DNA of 18,601 nt, from the NCBI GenBank assembly GCA_028713795.1, contig JAQTNP010000010.1, forward strand, positions 1-18,601. The letters run 5' to 3'. The notes under the pieces are model-generated. The model was not told where the DNA came from. It worked only from the letters and a program-made list of their open reading frames with translations, and did no database searches. A program made the translations under genes and the position numbers. Source of the DNA: Minisyncoccota bacterium. Its GTDB lineage: Bacteria; Patescibacteriota; Minisyncoccia; Minisyncoccales; PEYH01. The stretch's first letter is position 1. Every line of letters starts with the position of its first letter. Below, one piece after another: positions 6,019-12,453 of this stretch.

Positions 6019-6996
6019 TTATGGATGAAAATGTTTTAGACCATTCCCATTTTGGCTCTCTTCGTCCCTTATTGTTTTTCCTGTAAAACTCAGAAAAACA
6101 TCTTCTAGGGTAGGTTTTCTCAGATTAATTGTCTTGATTGTAATTCCTTCTTCTTCCTGGTCTATCTGGATAAGGAGAGGCAATTTCTGCTCTCCTTGCT
6201 CAACCATTAAATGTAAAAATTCATTATGGATCTTTATCTTTTTTACCCAAGGAAGTTTTTTAAACATTTCAAAGGCCTCTTCCTGAGGAAATGCTTCCAG
6301 GGTGATAACATCTCCTCCTAAAAGATTTTTCAGCATCTTTGGGGTATCCAAGGCAACAATCTTTCCAAAATCAATAATAGCAACTCTGTCGCATAAGCTG
6401 TCTGCTTCTTCCATATAATGAGTAGTTAAAACTATGGTAATCTTTTCTTTCTGGTTTAATTTCTTAATATAATCCCAGATATTTCTTCTTGTCTGGGGAT
6501 CTAATCCTAAAGTAGGTTCATCCAAAAATAATACTTTGGGATAGTGCATTAATCCTCTGGCAATTTCCAGTCTTCTTTTCATGCCCCCGGAATAGTTTTT
6601 TACCATAACCTTGGCTTTTTCTTCTAAACCAACTAAAGAAAGAACTTCTTTTGTTCTTTCTTTCCTTAAAACAGAAGACATGCCATATAACCGGGCATGA
6701 AGATCTAGGTTTTCATAGCCGGTCAATCGATTATCTAAGGCCGGTTCCTGAAAAACTATGCCAATGCTGTCCCTTACTTTCCCTTTCTGCTTTAGAATAT
6801 CGTAATTAAAAACCCTTGCTTTCCCGCTGGTGCAAGGGATAAGGGTTGTAAGCATCTTGATTGTTGTTGTTTTTCCTGCCCCGTTGGGACCCAAAAGTCC
6901 GAAAATCTCTCCTTCTTCTACTGTAAAGGATAAATCATCAACAGCTGTTAAGCTGTTGAATTTCTTTACCAGGTTTTTCGCCTCAATGGCAAACAT
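6019..6996 (-). CDS. ABC-2 exporter ATPase (DrrA/CcmA-like)
   Basis: 325 residues. It powers export by the permease next door. The nucleotide-binding domain is complete: Walker A GPNGAGKTT (36-44), Q-loop FQEP (82-85), signature YSGGMK (135-140), Walker B VLFLDEP (155-161), D-loop GLDP and switch His193 in TTH. After about residue 215 there is a C-terminal extension of the DUF4162 type found in drug-exporter ATPases (LEAFPQEEAFEMF to the end, including KPTLEDVFLSFTGK). It starts the operon: a tRNA gene lies upstream, and TATAAT sits exactly 6 nt before the ATG, predicting a leaderless transcript. It is similar to daunorubicin-resistance ATPases, but that is a family label and not evidence for drug export. 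Confidence 0.93.
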   Translation of the reverse strand: MFAIEAKNLVKKFNSLTAVDDLSFTVEEGEIFGLLGPNGAGKTTTIKMLTTLIPCTSGKARVFNYDILKQKGKVRDSIGIVFQEPALDNRLTGYENLDLHARLYGMSSVLRKERTKEVLSLVGLEEKAKVMVKNYSGGMKRRLEIARGLMHYPKVLFLDEPTLGLDPQTRRNIWDYIKKLNQKEKITIVLTTHYMEEADSLCDRVAIIDFGKIVALDTPKMLKNLLGGDVITLEAFPQEEAFEMFKKLPWVKKIKIHNEFLHLMVEQGEQKLPLLIQIDQEEEGITIKTINLRKPTLEDVFLSFTGKTIRDEESQNGNGLKHFHP

Positions 6997-7002
6997 ATAC
7001 TG

Positions 7003-7010
7003 ATTATACA
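7003..7010 (-). promoter_or_regulatory. -10 element for the ABC operon, leaderless geometry
   Basis: TG directly followed by TATAAT (7008-7003), then six bases (CAGTAT) and the ATG at 6996. The start point should fall on or next to the ATG. No good -35 is visible. Confidence 0.6.
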
Positions 7011-7036
7011 GAAAGGAAGAGCAAATTAAAAGAGTG

Positions 7037-7108
7037 TGTCCCCAGAAGGAGTTGAACCTTCATTTCAGCCTCCGCGGGGCTGCGCTCTATCCATTGAGCT
7101 ATGGGGAC
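7037..7108 (-). tRNA. tRNA-Arg, anticodon GCG, with C33
   Basis: 72 nt, full cloverleaf. Acceptor stem is GTCCCCA/TGGGGAC with discriminator A. The D arm is GCTC-AATGGATA-GAGC with A20, an arginine identity base. The anticodon stem is CAGCC/GGCTG with loop CCGCGGA. The variable loop is AAAT, and the T arm is GAAGG-TTCAACT-CCTTC. The anticodon at 7075-7073 is GCG, reading CGC and CGU. Position 33, nearly always U, is C here. Most bacteria read these codons with ACG edited to ICG. CCA is not encoded (CAC follows the discriminator), so it must be added. Confidence 0.9.
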
Positions 7109-7155
7109 AGATATTTTTAATCTAACATGAATGAAAGAAGAATAAAAGTGAAACA

Positions 7156-7185
7156 CCCGTCATTCTCCTCCTAAAGAATGACGGG
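7156..7185 (-). terminator. Intrinsic terminator after the lipoprotein gene
   Basis: An 11-bp perfect stem (CCCGTCATTCT / AGAATGACGGG) with an 8-nt loop. On the minus strand it is followed by TGTTTCACTTTT. It lies about 15 nt past the stop codon. Confidence 0.85.
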
Positions 7186-7199
7186 CCATAAACAATGGA

Positions 7200-7754
7200 C
7201 TATAGCTTATCTCGGTAGTAGACCTCAACGCCGACCAACCGATCTCCGATGACTGCCTTCACGACTTTAATGATCTCAATGTTTGGGTCTTTCATAATGT
7301 CGTGAAGCTCTCCCCCCATTCTCAGCGCTGCACCTCCTTTATCCTCCATGGTAGTAGGCAACAGGATCTTGGCACGGATACTATTACCTATTCCGCGACA
7401 GTAGTTGTGATAGATCGCTGCTCCCCGGAGTAATCCAGAATTTGGATCGTAGAACGTGACTACCGAATTCACGTTGTAACGACCACTATTGATCGCCTCT
7501 TCAAGCTCGACGCCAGAAGGAAGAGGAAAATCCTCGTCTTCATGCCAGGCAAAACCGAGGCGATAGTGTAGCTTGAGCGTGATCATGAACTTGCCAACGC
7601 TACACTCTGGATCCATCTCCTCGATCCCTGGCTCTACCAGTTCGGTCGGGTAGCAAAGATCGGTTTCCCTGGGCTCGTACTCAGTAACCCAGGAACACCC
7701 AACAATGCCCATAAGAAGCAGGGCGCCGATCAAGACAATCAACCATCCTTTCAT
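7200..7754 (-). CDS. Orphan lipoprotein in a G+C-richer unit
   Basis: 184 residues from the second of two adjacent ATGs. It is preferred because GGGAGG lies 5 nt before it but only 2 nt before the first. The signal peptide MKGWLIVLIGALLLMGIVGC ends in a lipobox (I-V-G-C), so the protein should be lipid-anchored at Cys20. The mature part starts SWVTEYEPRETDLCYP. It contains a strand/helix domain: MITLKLHYRLGF, a VVTFYDPNSGLLRGAAIYH segment, and a C-terminal IEIIKVVKAVIGDRLVGVEVYYRD. No family is recognised; the overall pattern suggests a small alpha/beta extracytoplasmic domain. It has a good sigma70-type promoter, a strong ribosome-binding site and a strong terminator. Codon use is visibly G+C-richer than in the neighbours. 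Confidence 0.75.
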   Translation of the reverse strand: MKGWLIVLIGALLLMGIVGCSWVTEYEPRETDLCYPTELVEPGIEEMDPECSVGKFMITLKLHYRLGFAWHEDEDFPLPSGVELEEAINSGRYNVNSVVTFYDPNSGLLRGAAIYHNYCRGIGNSIRAKILLPTTMEDKGGAALRMGGELHDIMKDPNIEIIKVVKAVIGDRLVGVEVYYRDKL

Positions 7755-7786
7755 CATTACCTCCCGCTCGTCTAGATTCTATTTAT

Positions 7787-7815
7787 ATCATACCATAATA
7801 TTACACCTTTTGCAA
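7787..7815 (-). promoter_or_regulatory. Promoter for the lipoprotein gene
   Basis: TTGCAA (7815-7810), exactly 17 nt, TATGAT (7792-7787). The leader of about 27 nt contains GGGAGG. Confidence 0.7.
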
Positions 7816-7828
7816 GCTGGAACACAAA

Positions 7829-7843
7829 ACCGCCTGAGGCGGT
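7829..7843 (-). terminator. Terminator after the ATP-cone gene
   Basis: A 6-bp stem ACCGCC / GGCGGT with loop TGA, just past the stop at 7862. On the minus strand it is followed by TTTGTGTT. T-rich sequence also follows on the plus strand. Confidence 0.65.
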
Positions 7844-7861
7844 CTTGTTTTATATTATTCT

Positions 7862-8140
7862 CTATCTCCCCTTTTCATTATCATGGTTTCTCCAGGCCAT
7901 AGAAACTGTTGGAGCAATAGCATCTAATTCTTGCAAGATGAAGTCACGGATTTCAAGCGAAGTTACTTCTTCTTTATCTGCAAAGTGACCGATAACCTTA
8001 ACAGCTAAGCTATCTATTAAGTCTTGTCTTTTATCTAAAGGAAAATTAGCATTGTGGGCGGCAGAAGCTATCGCCCTTTTCATCTTTTCAGCGTCAAAGG
8101 GCTCTTTGTTGCCGTCTCTTTTGATGACAAAATTAATCAT
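7862..8140 (-). CDS. Stand-alone ATP-cone domain protein
   Basis: 92 residues, almost entirely one ATP-cone domain (PF03477). It opens FVIKRDGNKEPFDAEKMKRAI, the nucleotide-binding start of the fold. HADIDEs then follow as helical segments (LIDSLAVKVIGHF, EVTSLEIRDFILQELDAI), and it ends SMAWRNHDN. ATP cones sense ATP/dATP in ribonucleotide reductase and in the repressor NrdR. Here there is no zinc ribbon (as in NrdR) and no reductase domain. The protein may be a free allosteric or regulatory subunit, or a remnant of a larger gene. The short length and intact terminator argue for a complete small gene. It follows tspO by 29 nt. No ribosome-binding site is visible. Confidence 0.8.
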   Translation of the reverse strand: MINFVIKRDGNKEPFDAEKMKRAIASAAHNANFPLDKRQDLIDSLAVKVIGHFADKEEVTSLEIRDFILQELDAIAPTVSMAWRNHDNEKGR

Positions 8141-8169
8141 AGTAAAAAATATTTAATTGTTTGCGACCT

Positions 8170-8634
8170 TTAACTGTTAAGAGAAAATATAGAATAGGCG
8201 AGGTAGGTAGCAACTCCTACCCAGATAATATACGGTAGCCAGAGTATTGCTGAAACCTTGTGCTTTTTCCAAAAAAGAGTTGTTATGGCAATATTTACAA
8301 TATTAAGAACTATCATTTCTACAACAGACCAAAGAATCAAATGAAAGCTGAAGAATAAAGCGCTCCATAGCACGTTAAGCAGGGCATTGACTATTAAAAG
8401 CCCTATTAATGTTTTTGATTTCTTTTCCTTTGAATTCCAGAAAATCAATACAGCGATCATTGAAAGAATAAATATCGTAGTCCATGCGCCGCTAATAAAC
8501 CAGCCCTGCGGAGCTGCAGATGGAAGAGTTAAGGTGTCATACCAATCCATTCCCTTAAAAGTGAGTAAACTTCCTCCATAGCCGACTAAAGCTATTATTA
8601 AGGGAATAATTATGTAATTCCATCTAAATTTCAT
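8170..8634 (-). CDS. tspO: TspO/MBR family tryptophan-rich membrane protein
   Basis: 154 residues, the normal TspO length, with five membrane helices. Family marks are clear. WYDTLTLPSAAPQGWFISGAW corresponds to the conserved WY-x-x-L-x-x-P...P-x-W block after helix 1. ALLNVLWSALFF corresponds to the helix-3 region (L-N-x-x-W-S-x-x-F-F). LPYIIWVGVATYLAYSIFSLN closes helix 5. TspO proteins bind porphyrins, cholesterol-like molecules or tetrapyrrole breakdown products and are linked to stress responses; the exact bacterial role is debated. An extended -10 (TGATATAAT) ends 20 nt before the ATG, and the upstream terminator isolates it from the Cys-rich gene. The 29-nt gap to the ATP-cone gene suggests co-transcription. 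Nothing nearby makes heme. Confidence 0.9.
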   Translation of the reverse strand: MKFRWNYIIIPLIIALVGYGGSLLTFKGMDWYDTLTLPSAAPQGWFISGAWTTIFILSMIAVLIFWNSKEKKSKTLIGLLIVNALLNVLWSALFFSFHLILWSVVEMIVLNIVNIAITTLFWKKHKVSAILWLPYIIWVGVATYLAYSIFSLNS

Positions 8635-8654
8635 ACTTTTATCTTAATTCTTTT

Positions 8655-8663
8655 ATTATATCA
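8655..8663 (-). promoter_or_regulatory. Extended -10 promoter for tspO
   Basis: TGATATAAT, identical to the extended -10 at 1958-1966. It sits between the terminator of the upstream gene and the tspO start, leaving a leader of about 13 nt. Confidence 0.6.
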
Positions 8664-8664
8664 G

Positions 8665-8690
8665 AAAAACGCCCGGTCAAGGGCGTTTTT
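8665..8690 (-). terminator. Intrinsic terminator after the Cys-rich gene
   Basis: A 10-bp perfect stem, AAAAACGCCC / GGGCGTTTTT, with a 6-nt loop. It lies 20 nt past the stop at 8711; the T-run is within the 3' arm. It is symmetrical and could act in both directions. Confidence 0.85.
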
Positions 8691-8710
8691 TCCACTTCTA
8701 TTATTTTAAA

Positions 8711-9079
8711 CTATTCAACCTCTGTTTCTGTAGCGTTTTCTTCAACCGGAAGATCATTCACTGGAATTACTTCTTCAAAAGCAACGCAGGTAGTTCCGTC
8801 AAAGCAACTTCCTTCTGGACAAAGGCAAACTTTGGTTTCTTTGCTATTTTCAGCAGAACATCCGCAAGCTCCAATTACACAAGTACTTGGAAAATCCATT
8901 GAAGATAAGCAACAGGAAGCCATAGCGACAACTCCCCCAGACTCTGTGCATGAGGTTTCTGCCTCGCTAACTTCTGGGACAATTGGCTCTTGCTTTTGGA
9001 ATAATGTAAAGTATAGTACTACGAGCACAACAATGACTAAGACAATTATTCCAATTATTATTGTTGTTTTCTTATCCAT
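8711..9079 (-). CDS. Small Cys-rich membrane-anchored protein
   Basis: 122 residues. A strong signal-anchor helix covers residues 6-26 (TIIIGIIVLVIVVLVVLYFTL). The soluble part carries ten cysteines within about 55 residues (SC, SCC, TC, GACGC, VCLC, SC, TTC). An acidic tail rich in Glu, Val and Thr follows, ending ENATETEVE. It is predicted to be outside the membrane, with the cysteines either in disulfides or binding metal. The segment LCPEGSCFDGTTC recalls small disulfide modules in CPR surface proteins. No named family is recognised. TATAAT occurs only 2 nt before the ATG, too close to be the obvious -10. It is a single-gene unit with a strong terminator. Confidence 0.7.
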   Translation of the reverse strand: MDKKTTIIIGIIVLVIVVLVVLYFTLFQKQEPIVPEVSEAETSCTESGGVVAMASCCLSSMDFPSTCVIGACGCSAENSKETKVCLCPEGSCFDGTTCVAFEEVIPVNDLPVEENATETEVE

Positions 9080-9138
9080 ATATTATATCTCATTGATTAA
9101 TTCGACCTCAAAAACAATATATCATCTTTCTTTATTTA

Positions 9139-9615
9139 TTACAAATGGCTTATTGTGTATAACCTTAATATATTTCTGGAGAAATCTTTGGCATTCTCTA
9201 TATCATTTTCATTGGGCCTTCCTCTATTTACCCCTCCAAATAGCTTTAAAGGGCCTATTGTATCCCAGCCAAGACAGTTAAATTCATCTAAAATATTAAA
9301 TCCCTTTGTTTTTAATATGTCTCTTAATGCTATGTGCCATTTCTGAATATTATGGCTCTTATCCCCGCTGGTTGAAAAGATAAAGGAAGATTTGCCTGCC
9401 ATGTCAGTAAGATTTCTTGCTAATTTAATCAATCCCCTGTGATTCTTCCACAGATATATTCCTGATCCAAAACCAATTAAATCGTATTCTTTTAATTCAC
9501 CTGGGTTAACATTTTCTGTTTTAGCGACAGAACAATTTAAAACCTCTGCCATTGACTGGGCTATCTTAAAAGTATTCTGATGATGAATTGATGAACAGAT
9601 AATTATTGCTTTCAT
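9139..9615 (-). CDS. Flavodoxin-like protein
   Basis: 158 residues with the flavodoxin layout. A first strand MKAIIICSS leads into a phosphate-loop-like stretch (SSIHHQNTFKIAQSMAEVL). Then come the second strand and acidic turn (KEYDLIGFGSGIYLW), where the W could stack on the flavin, and a third strand (SSFIFSTSGD). It probably binds FMN and carries electrons, or acts as a protoporphyrinogen-oxidase/menaquinone-type flavodoxin-fold enzyme. The late NCLGWDTIGPLKLFGGVNRGRPNENDIENAKDF block is typical of the 'flavodoxin family protein' group. Its ATG overlaps the stop of the PNPOx-like gene by 4 nt (9612-9615). It is the last gene of the run starting at 11262. Confidence 0.8.
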   Translation of the reverse strand: MKAIIICSSIHHQNTFKIAQSMAEVLNCSVAKTENVNPGELKEYDLIGFGSGIYLWKNHRGLIKLARNLTDMAGKSSFIFSTSGDKSHNIQKWHIALRDILKTKGFNILDEFNCLGWDTIGPLKLFGGVNRGRPNENDIENAKDFSRNILRLYTISHL

Positions 9616-9974
9616 CTGCTTTCTTCTACATTATCTATTATTATTTCTACCACTCCCTTAGGTTCCCAGTTTTTATTAGTTTCCAAGCTTGCTGCCCAAT
9701 CTATATGACTCTGATCTGTATAATGCATAGCTCTTCCAGAAATCCTAAGGAAAGAAGAATAGTCTTTATTAAAGGCCAAGAGAGAAACCAAGGGATTTTC
9801 CACAATATTCTGGCTGGTAATATTCATTTGGTTATCAGTAACAACTATTTTATTTCCTTGAACAACATTTACCTCAACAAGAACAGCTCTTGGCTGTCCA
9901 TATTTATTCGCTGTAGCCAATACAACTATATTATTGCCTTCAATTAATTTCTGCTGATCAACTGTTAATGTCAT
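9612..9974 (-). CDS. Pyridoxamine 5'-phosphate oxidase-like (split-barrel FMN) protein
   Basis: 120 residues, short for PNPOx but normal for the stand-alone split-barrel family. After an N-terminal helix (LTVDQQKLIEG) it shows NNIVVLATANKYGQPRAVLVEV, the classic first hairpin. KIVVTDNQMNITSQNIVENPLVSLLAF then supplies the K/N-P region contacting flavin phosphate. SSFLRISGRAMHY is the next strand. Members bind FMN, F420 or heme; true vitamin B6 synthesis is not implied. It overlaps the flavodoxin-like gene, so both flavin-type proteins are made together. It starts 4 nt after the 2H phosphoesterase stop. Confidence 0.85.
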   Translation of the reverse strand: MTLTVDQQKLIEGNNIVVLATANKYGQPRAVLVEVNVVQGNKIVVTDNQMNITSQNIVENPLVSLLAFNKDYSSFLRISGRAMHYTDQSHIDWAASLETNKNWEPKGVVEIIIDNVEESR

Positions 9975-9978
9975 ATTA

Positions 9979-10563
9979 TTAAATTAATTGTCTTAGTCCT
10001 CTTTTATCCCAGATATATGCCCCCTTTAAGGTAATGTCTATATTAATCTTAGTATTTTTAATATATTCTTCCAACTCTTTAGGTATCTTTTTATAGTGTT
10101 TCTTATTCAATTCAGCTAAAGTAATGTGGGGTCTGAAATTAACTCCTTCTACGTCTTGGAAGATTGGGAAAACCGTTGTAGCTTTTACCAATTCTTTATG
10201 CAGCTGTATCAATCTTTTATCCTTAATATCTGCAAAAAGCAGCTGTCTTTCCATTTCAGGGTGTTTTTTCCAACTTCCGCTGAGATTTGATATATTCACG
10301 GTAATTGGCAGATATTTTGAATAAATTTTTAAAACTCTTTCTTTAGCGTCTTTTAAATTATCATCGTTGATTTCGTCATGATACCCTAAGTACCTTAAAG
10401 ACAGATGAATCTGCTTCACCTCTAAAAGATTGGTAAGATATTTCTCTACCGGCTCAACTAATTCTTCCAGTTTCCTCACTTCAGCTACTTTAACCTTATT
10501 CAGCCCTGTTCCGTAGAAACCAACTCTTGGATCCGGTATTTTATAGCTTCTATATTGTTTCAT
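9979..10563 (-). CDS. 2H phosphoesterase (RNA 2',3'-cyclic phosphodiesterase / LigT-ThpR family)
   Basis: 194 residues. Both catalytic motifs are present: HLSL near residue 53 and HITL near residue 146, about 93 residues apart, as in LigT/ThpR enzymes. These act on 2',3'-cyclic phosphate RNA ends or ligate tRNA halves through 2',5' bonds in vitro. The context NFRPHITLAEL is typical. The start at 10563 is preferred: GGTGAT lies 4 nt before it. A GTG at 10572 overlapping the upstream stop is the alternative and adds three residues. It sits inside a tight run with a helical protein upstream and PNPOx downstream, so it is co-transcribed. Substrate is unknown. Confidence 0.85.
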   Translation of the reverse strand: MKQYRSYKIPDPRVGFYGTGLNKVKVAEVRKLEELVEPVEKYLTNLLEVKQIHLSLRYLGYHDEINDDNLKDAKERVLKIYSKYLPITVNISNLSGSWKKHPEMERQLLFADIKDKRLIQLHKELVKATTVFPIFQDVEGVNFRPHITLAELNKKHYKKIPKELEEYIKNTKINIDITLKGAYIWDKRGLRQLI

Positions 10564-10568
10564 TGATA

Positions 10569-10907
10569 TCACCGCAGAGACGCTCTTGCGGCGTAGTTAA
10601 AAGGGTAAAAGTATTTTCTCCAAAACGTATCTTCGGAAGAAAAAACGTTATCGTAGTAAAAATAGTCTACAAACAATTCTCTTAATCTTAACAGTTCGGA
10701 AAGATGTGTTTTGTTTTTAAGATCATCTATTGTTAAGTCTAAAAGCTCCAATCCTCTATCAATAGCCATCTTGCTGTATTCTATATTCCCCTTTTCCTTC
10801 CAACTAATAGCTCTTTCCACTTCGCTACCAACATTAGCCATTTGTTCCATAAGGGAAAACTTTTGCCATCTTCCAGCAGCCGCTTGTTGATGAATATATT
10901 TATACAT
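10569..10907 (-). CDS. Conserved helical hypothetical protein (GRWQKFSLMEQ type)
   Basis: 112 residues, mostly helix, no signal peptide or membrane segment. The N-terminal AAAGRWQKFSLMEQMANVGSEVERAISWKEKGN block matches a protein type that recurs in CPR and DPANN genomes, where it is annotated as hypothetical. The middle (DRGLELLDLTIDD) and the region rich in Arg, Leu and Tyr (ELLRLRELFVDYFYYDN) are also typical. The function is unknown. The four-helix look would suit a small HEPN/MNT-like or four-helix-bundle fold; I have no catalytic motif to support that. Its start follows the DUF5674 stop by 1 nt and its stop nearly abuts the 2H phosphoesterase start. Confidence 0.8.
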   Translation of the reverse strand: MYKYIHQQAAAGRWQKFSLMEQMANVGSEVERAISWKEKGNIEYSKMAIDRGLELLDLTIDDLKNKTHLSELLRLRELFVDYFYYDNVFSSEDTFWRKYFYPFNYAARASLR

Positions 10908-10908
10908 T

Positions 10909-11262
10909 TTAGGAAGGTATTACTAAATTGTTAACAATCTCAATGATTTTTTCTTTGATTTTTTGATCATCAACGCCCCGGGTATGATTTCCTATGAAAG
11001 ACTTTAAGTTAATCATTGAATCAAATTCAATAAAACCATCCTTACCAAATAATGCGGGATGAAGATTAATTCCCCATACCCCTACCCTTTTTGATCCACT
11101 TCCCATTAAAAATGTTTCCTCGTCAGAATGAAATTCAGCATCAACAGCCATAATTCCTTTTTCAACATCAACAACGGCTTTTACGAGGCCGCCAAACATC
11201 TTCTCAGACATTTTGGTTAATTCTCCAACAGATATTTTATTGTCTTTTGTAATTAGTATCAT
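10909..11262 (-). CDS. DUF5674 family protein
   Basis: 117 residues, cytosolic. It matches the DUF5674 pattern. The core reads MFGGLVKAVVDVEKGIMAVDAEFHSDEE, then WGINLHP, then FIEFDSMINL, and closes RGVDDQKIKEKIIEIVNNL. The family is common in CPR genomes and scattered in other bacteria. The D-x-E and H-x-D residues in VDAEFHSDEE look conserved enough to be functional, but no activity is established. It heads the five-gene run 11262 to 9139. A TATTGT hexamer lies about 11 nt before the ATG. No Shine-Dalgarno is visible. Confidence 0.8.
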   Translation of the reverse strand: MILITKDNKISVGELTKMSEKMFGGLVKAVVDVEKGIMAVDAEFHSDEETFLMGSGSKRVGVWGINLHPALFGKDGFIEFDSMINLKSFIGNHTRGVDDQKIKEKIIEIVNNLVIPS

Positions 11263-11303
11263 AGGGTTAGCTTACAATATTTTAATGATTTTGGAAAGTA
11301 AAA

Positions 11304-11320
11304 ATCGCCTTTTGGGCGAT
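11304..11320 (-). terminator. Intrinsic terminator after the coiled-coil pseudogene
   Basis: A 6-bp stem ATCGCC / GGCGAT with a 5-nt loop. On the minus strand it is followed by TTTTACTTT. It ends the run beginning with the chagasin-like gene. Confidence 0.75.
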
Positions 11321-11329
11321 CTTCTTTTC

Positions 11330-11538
11330 TCATCTTAAGGCTAATGCTTCTCTCAATTCATCAACGTGTCTCTCCAATTTTTCTATGCGTTTTAAATAAT
11401 CTCAAGAATCATATTTTCTATTTTATCAAAGCGTTTATCCATTTCATCAAATCTCAAATCTACCCCATCAAATCCTTTTGAAAATATTACCGCCAAGTCA
11501 TCGATTGTAACACCTTTCTTTGTCATATCCTTGATCAT
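11330..11538 (-). pseudogene. Frameshifted coiled-coil micro-protein
   Basis: Frame one starts at 11538 (or ATG 11526). It reads MTKKGVTIDDLAVIFSKGFD followed by a heptad-like DEMDKRFDKIENMILE, then stops at 11394-11392. A second frame takes over at once: YLKRIEKLERHVDELREALALR, stop at 11332-11330. Joined, the two halves form the familiar CPR coiled-coil protein (TKKxxTxxDLAVxxxKGFD...RFDKIE...KRIEKLE). The join needs one extra base near 11400; GAGG in place of GAG would restore the usual D/Y-L-K-R-I-E. This is either a true 1-nt deletion, an assembly/sequencing error, or a frameshift event. The terminator directly follows the second frame, supporting one original gene. Confidence 0.75.
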
Positions 11539-11559
11539 ATACCTGGCAATAATTCTTTT

Positions 11560-12453
11560 TCAATTATCCAAAATCTCCTTGATTTTCATGCCTGCTTCTT
11601 TTCCCATTTCCATAGAATCAAATAGCTTGCTGTGTTCTTTTGTTCTGGGCCTAACAGGACAATGACTTGGGGCATTGATAAGGTATATTCTTGAATTGTC
11701 TTTGGCTAATTTAAAGTTCTCATCTGATAATCTTTCCCTTTGTGTAAATATCTTAAGAAATTCTTTTCCATACATTAAAGATGCTATGCTTCCTTCTAAA
11801 AATGACTCTATTTGATGTCTGAATTGGCTCATTCCTCTTTTTGCTGTAATTAGAATAATCCTATCATTGGGATATTTTTCTAGAAGATATTTAAGATTCA
11901 TGGGATCCTTAATTGTTCCGTCTATGTATCTTTTTCCATTGATTGCAACATTCTCAAATGTATATGGAGCAATACATGCAGATGCCTTCAAAAGATCGTA
12001 TATATTATTTCTATCTGCCAGGATAGATTCGGATTGTTTGGTTTCTAGATTCAATACTTGGATATAAAAAGGTATTCCTTTATCAAATATGTTCTCTATC
12101 CTTAAAGGAACCTCTTCTTTGATAAGCTTGAGGATATAATCAATATCTACTGCATTAATCGTTTTCTCTTTGGAAACCGGCTTAACAAATCTATGCCATA
12201 ATCTTTGAGGAATTCCTGGAATTAGATTCCAGCGATATATGAAATTCTTCCTCATGTGATGCAAATATATCTCTTGCCCTTCTTTGGTTTGTTTAGCTAA
12301 AAAATAGGCAGCGTTAAATGCTCCTGCAGAAGCTGCATATATGGCTTCAATTTGAGGATAAATATTTAAATCTTCCAGAGCATTCACTACTCCTCCGGCA
12401 AATATTCCAGACATTGCTCCTCCGTCTAGATAGAGGATAAATTTATTACTCAT
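11560..12453 (-). CDS. Patatin-like phospholipase family protein
   Basis: 297 residues, no signal peptide, so cytosolic or peripheral. The oxyanion-type loop is GGAMSG (11-16). The nucleophile elbow reads A-A-S-A-G with Ser42, where the family normally has G-x-S-x-G. The dyad Asp is D178 in DGT. The order and spacing of these blocks are normal for patatins, so the fold is intact; the first-glycine change to Ala may or may not reduce activity. The expected role is hydrolysis of acyl esters in lipids. The ATG overlaps the last base of the chagasin-like stop codon (TAATG), so translation is coupled. Family confidence is high; activity is uncertain. Confidence 0.85.
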   Translation of the reverse strand: MSNKFILYLDGGAMSGIFAGGVVNALEDLNIYPQIEAIYAASAGAFNAAYFLAKQTKEGQEIYLHHMRKNFIYRWNLIPGIPQRLWHRFVKPVSKEKTINAVDIDYILKLIKEEVPLRIENIFDKGIPFYIQVLNLETKQSESILADRNNIYDLLKASACIAPYTFENVAINGKRYIDGTIKDPMNLKYLLEKYPNDRIILITAKRGMSQFRHQIESFLEGSIASLMYGKEFLKIFTQRERLSDENFKLAKDNSRIYLINAPSHCPVRPRTKEHSKLFDSMEMGKEAGMKIKEILDN

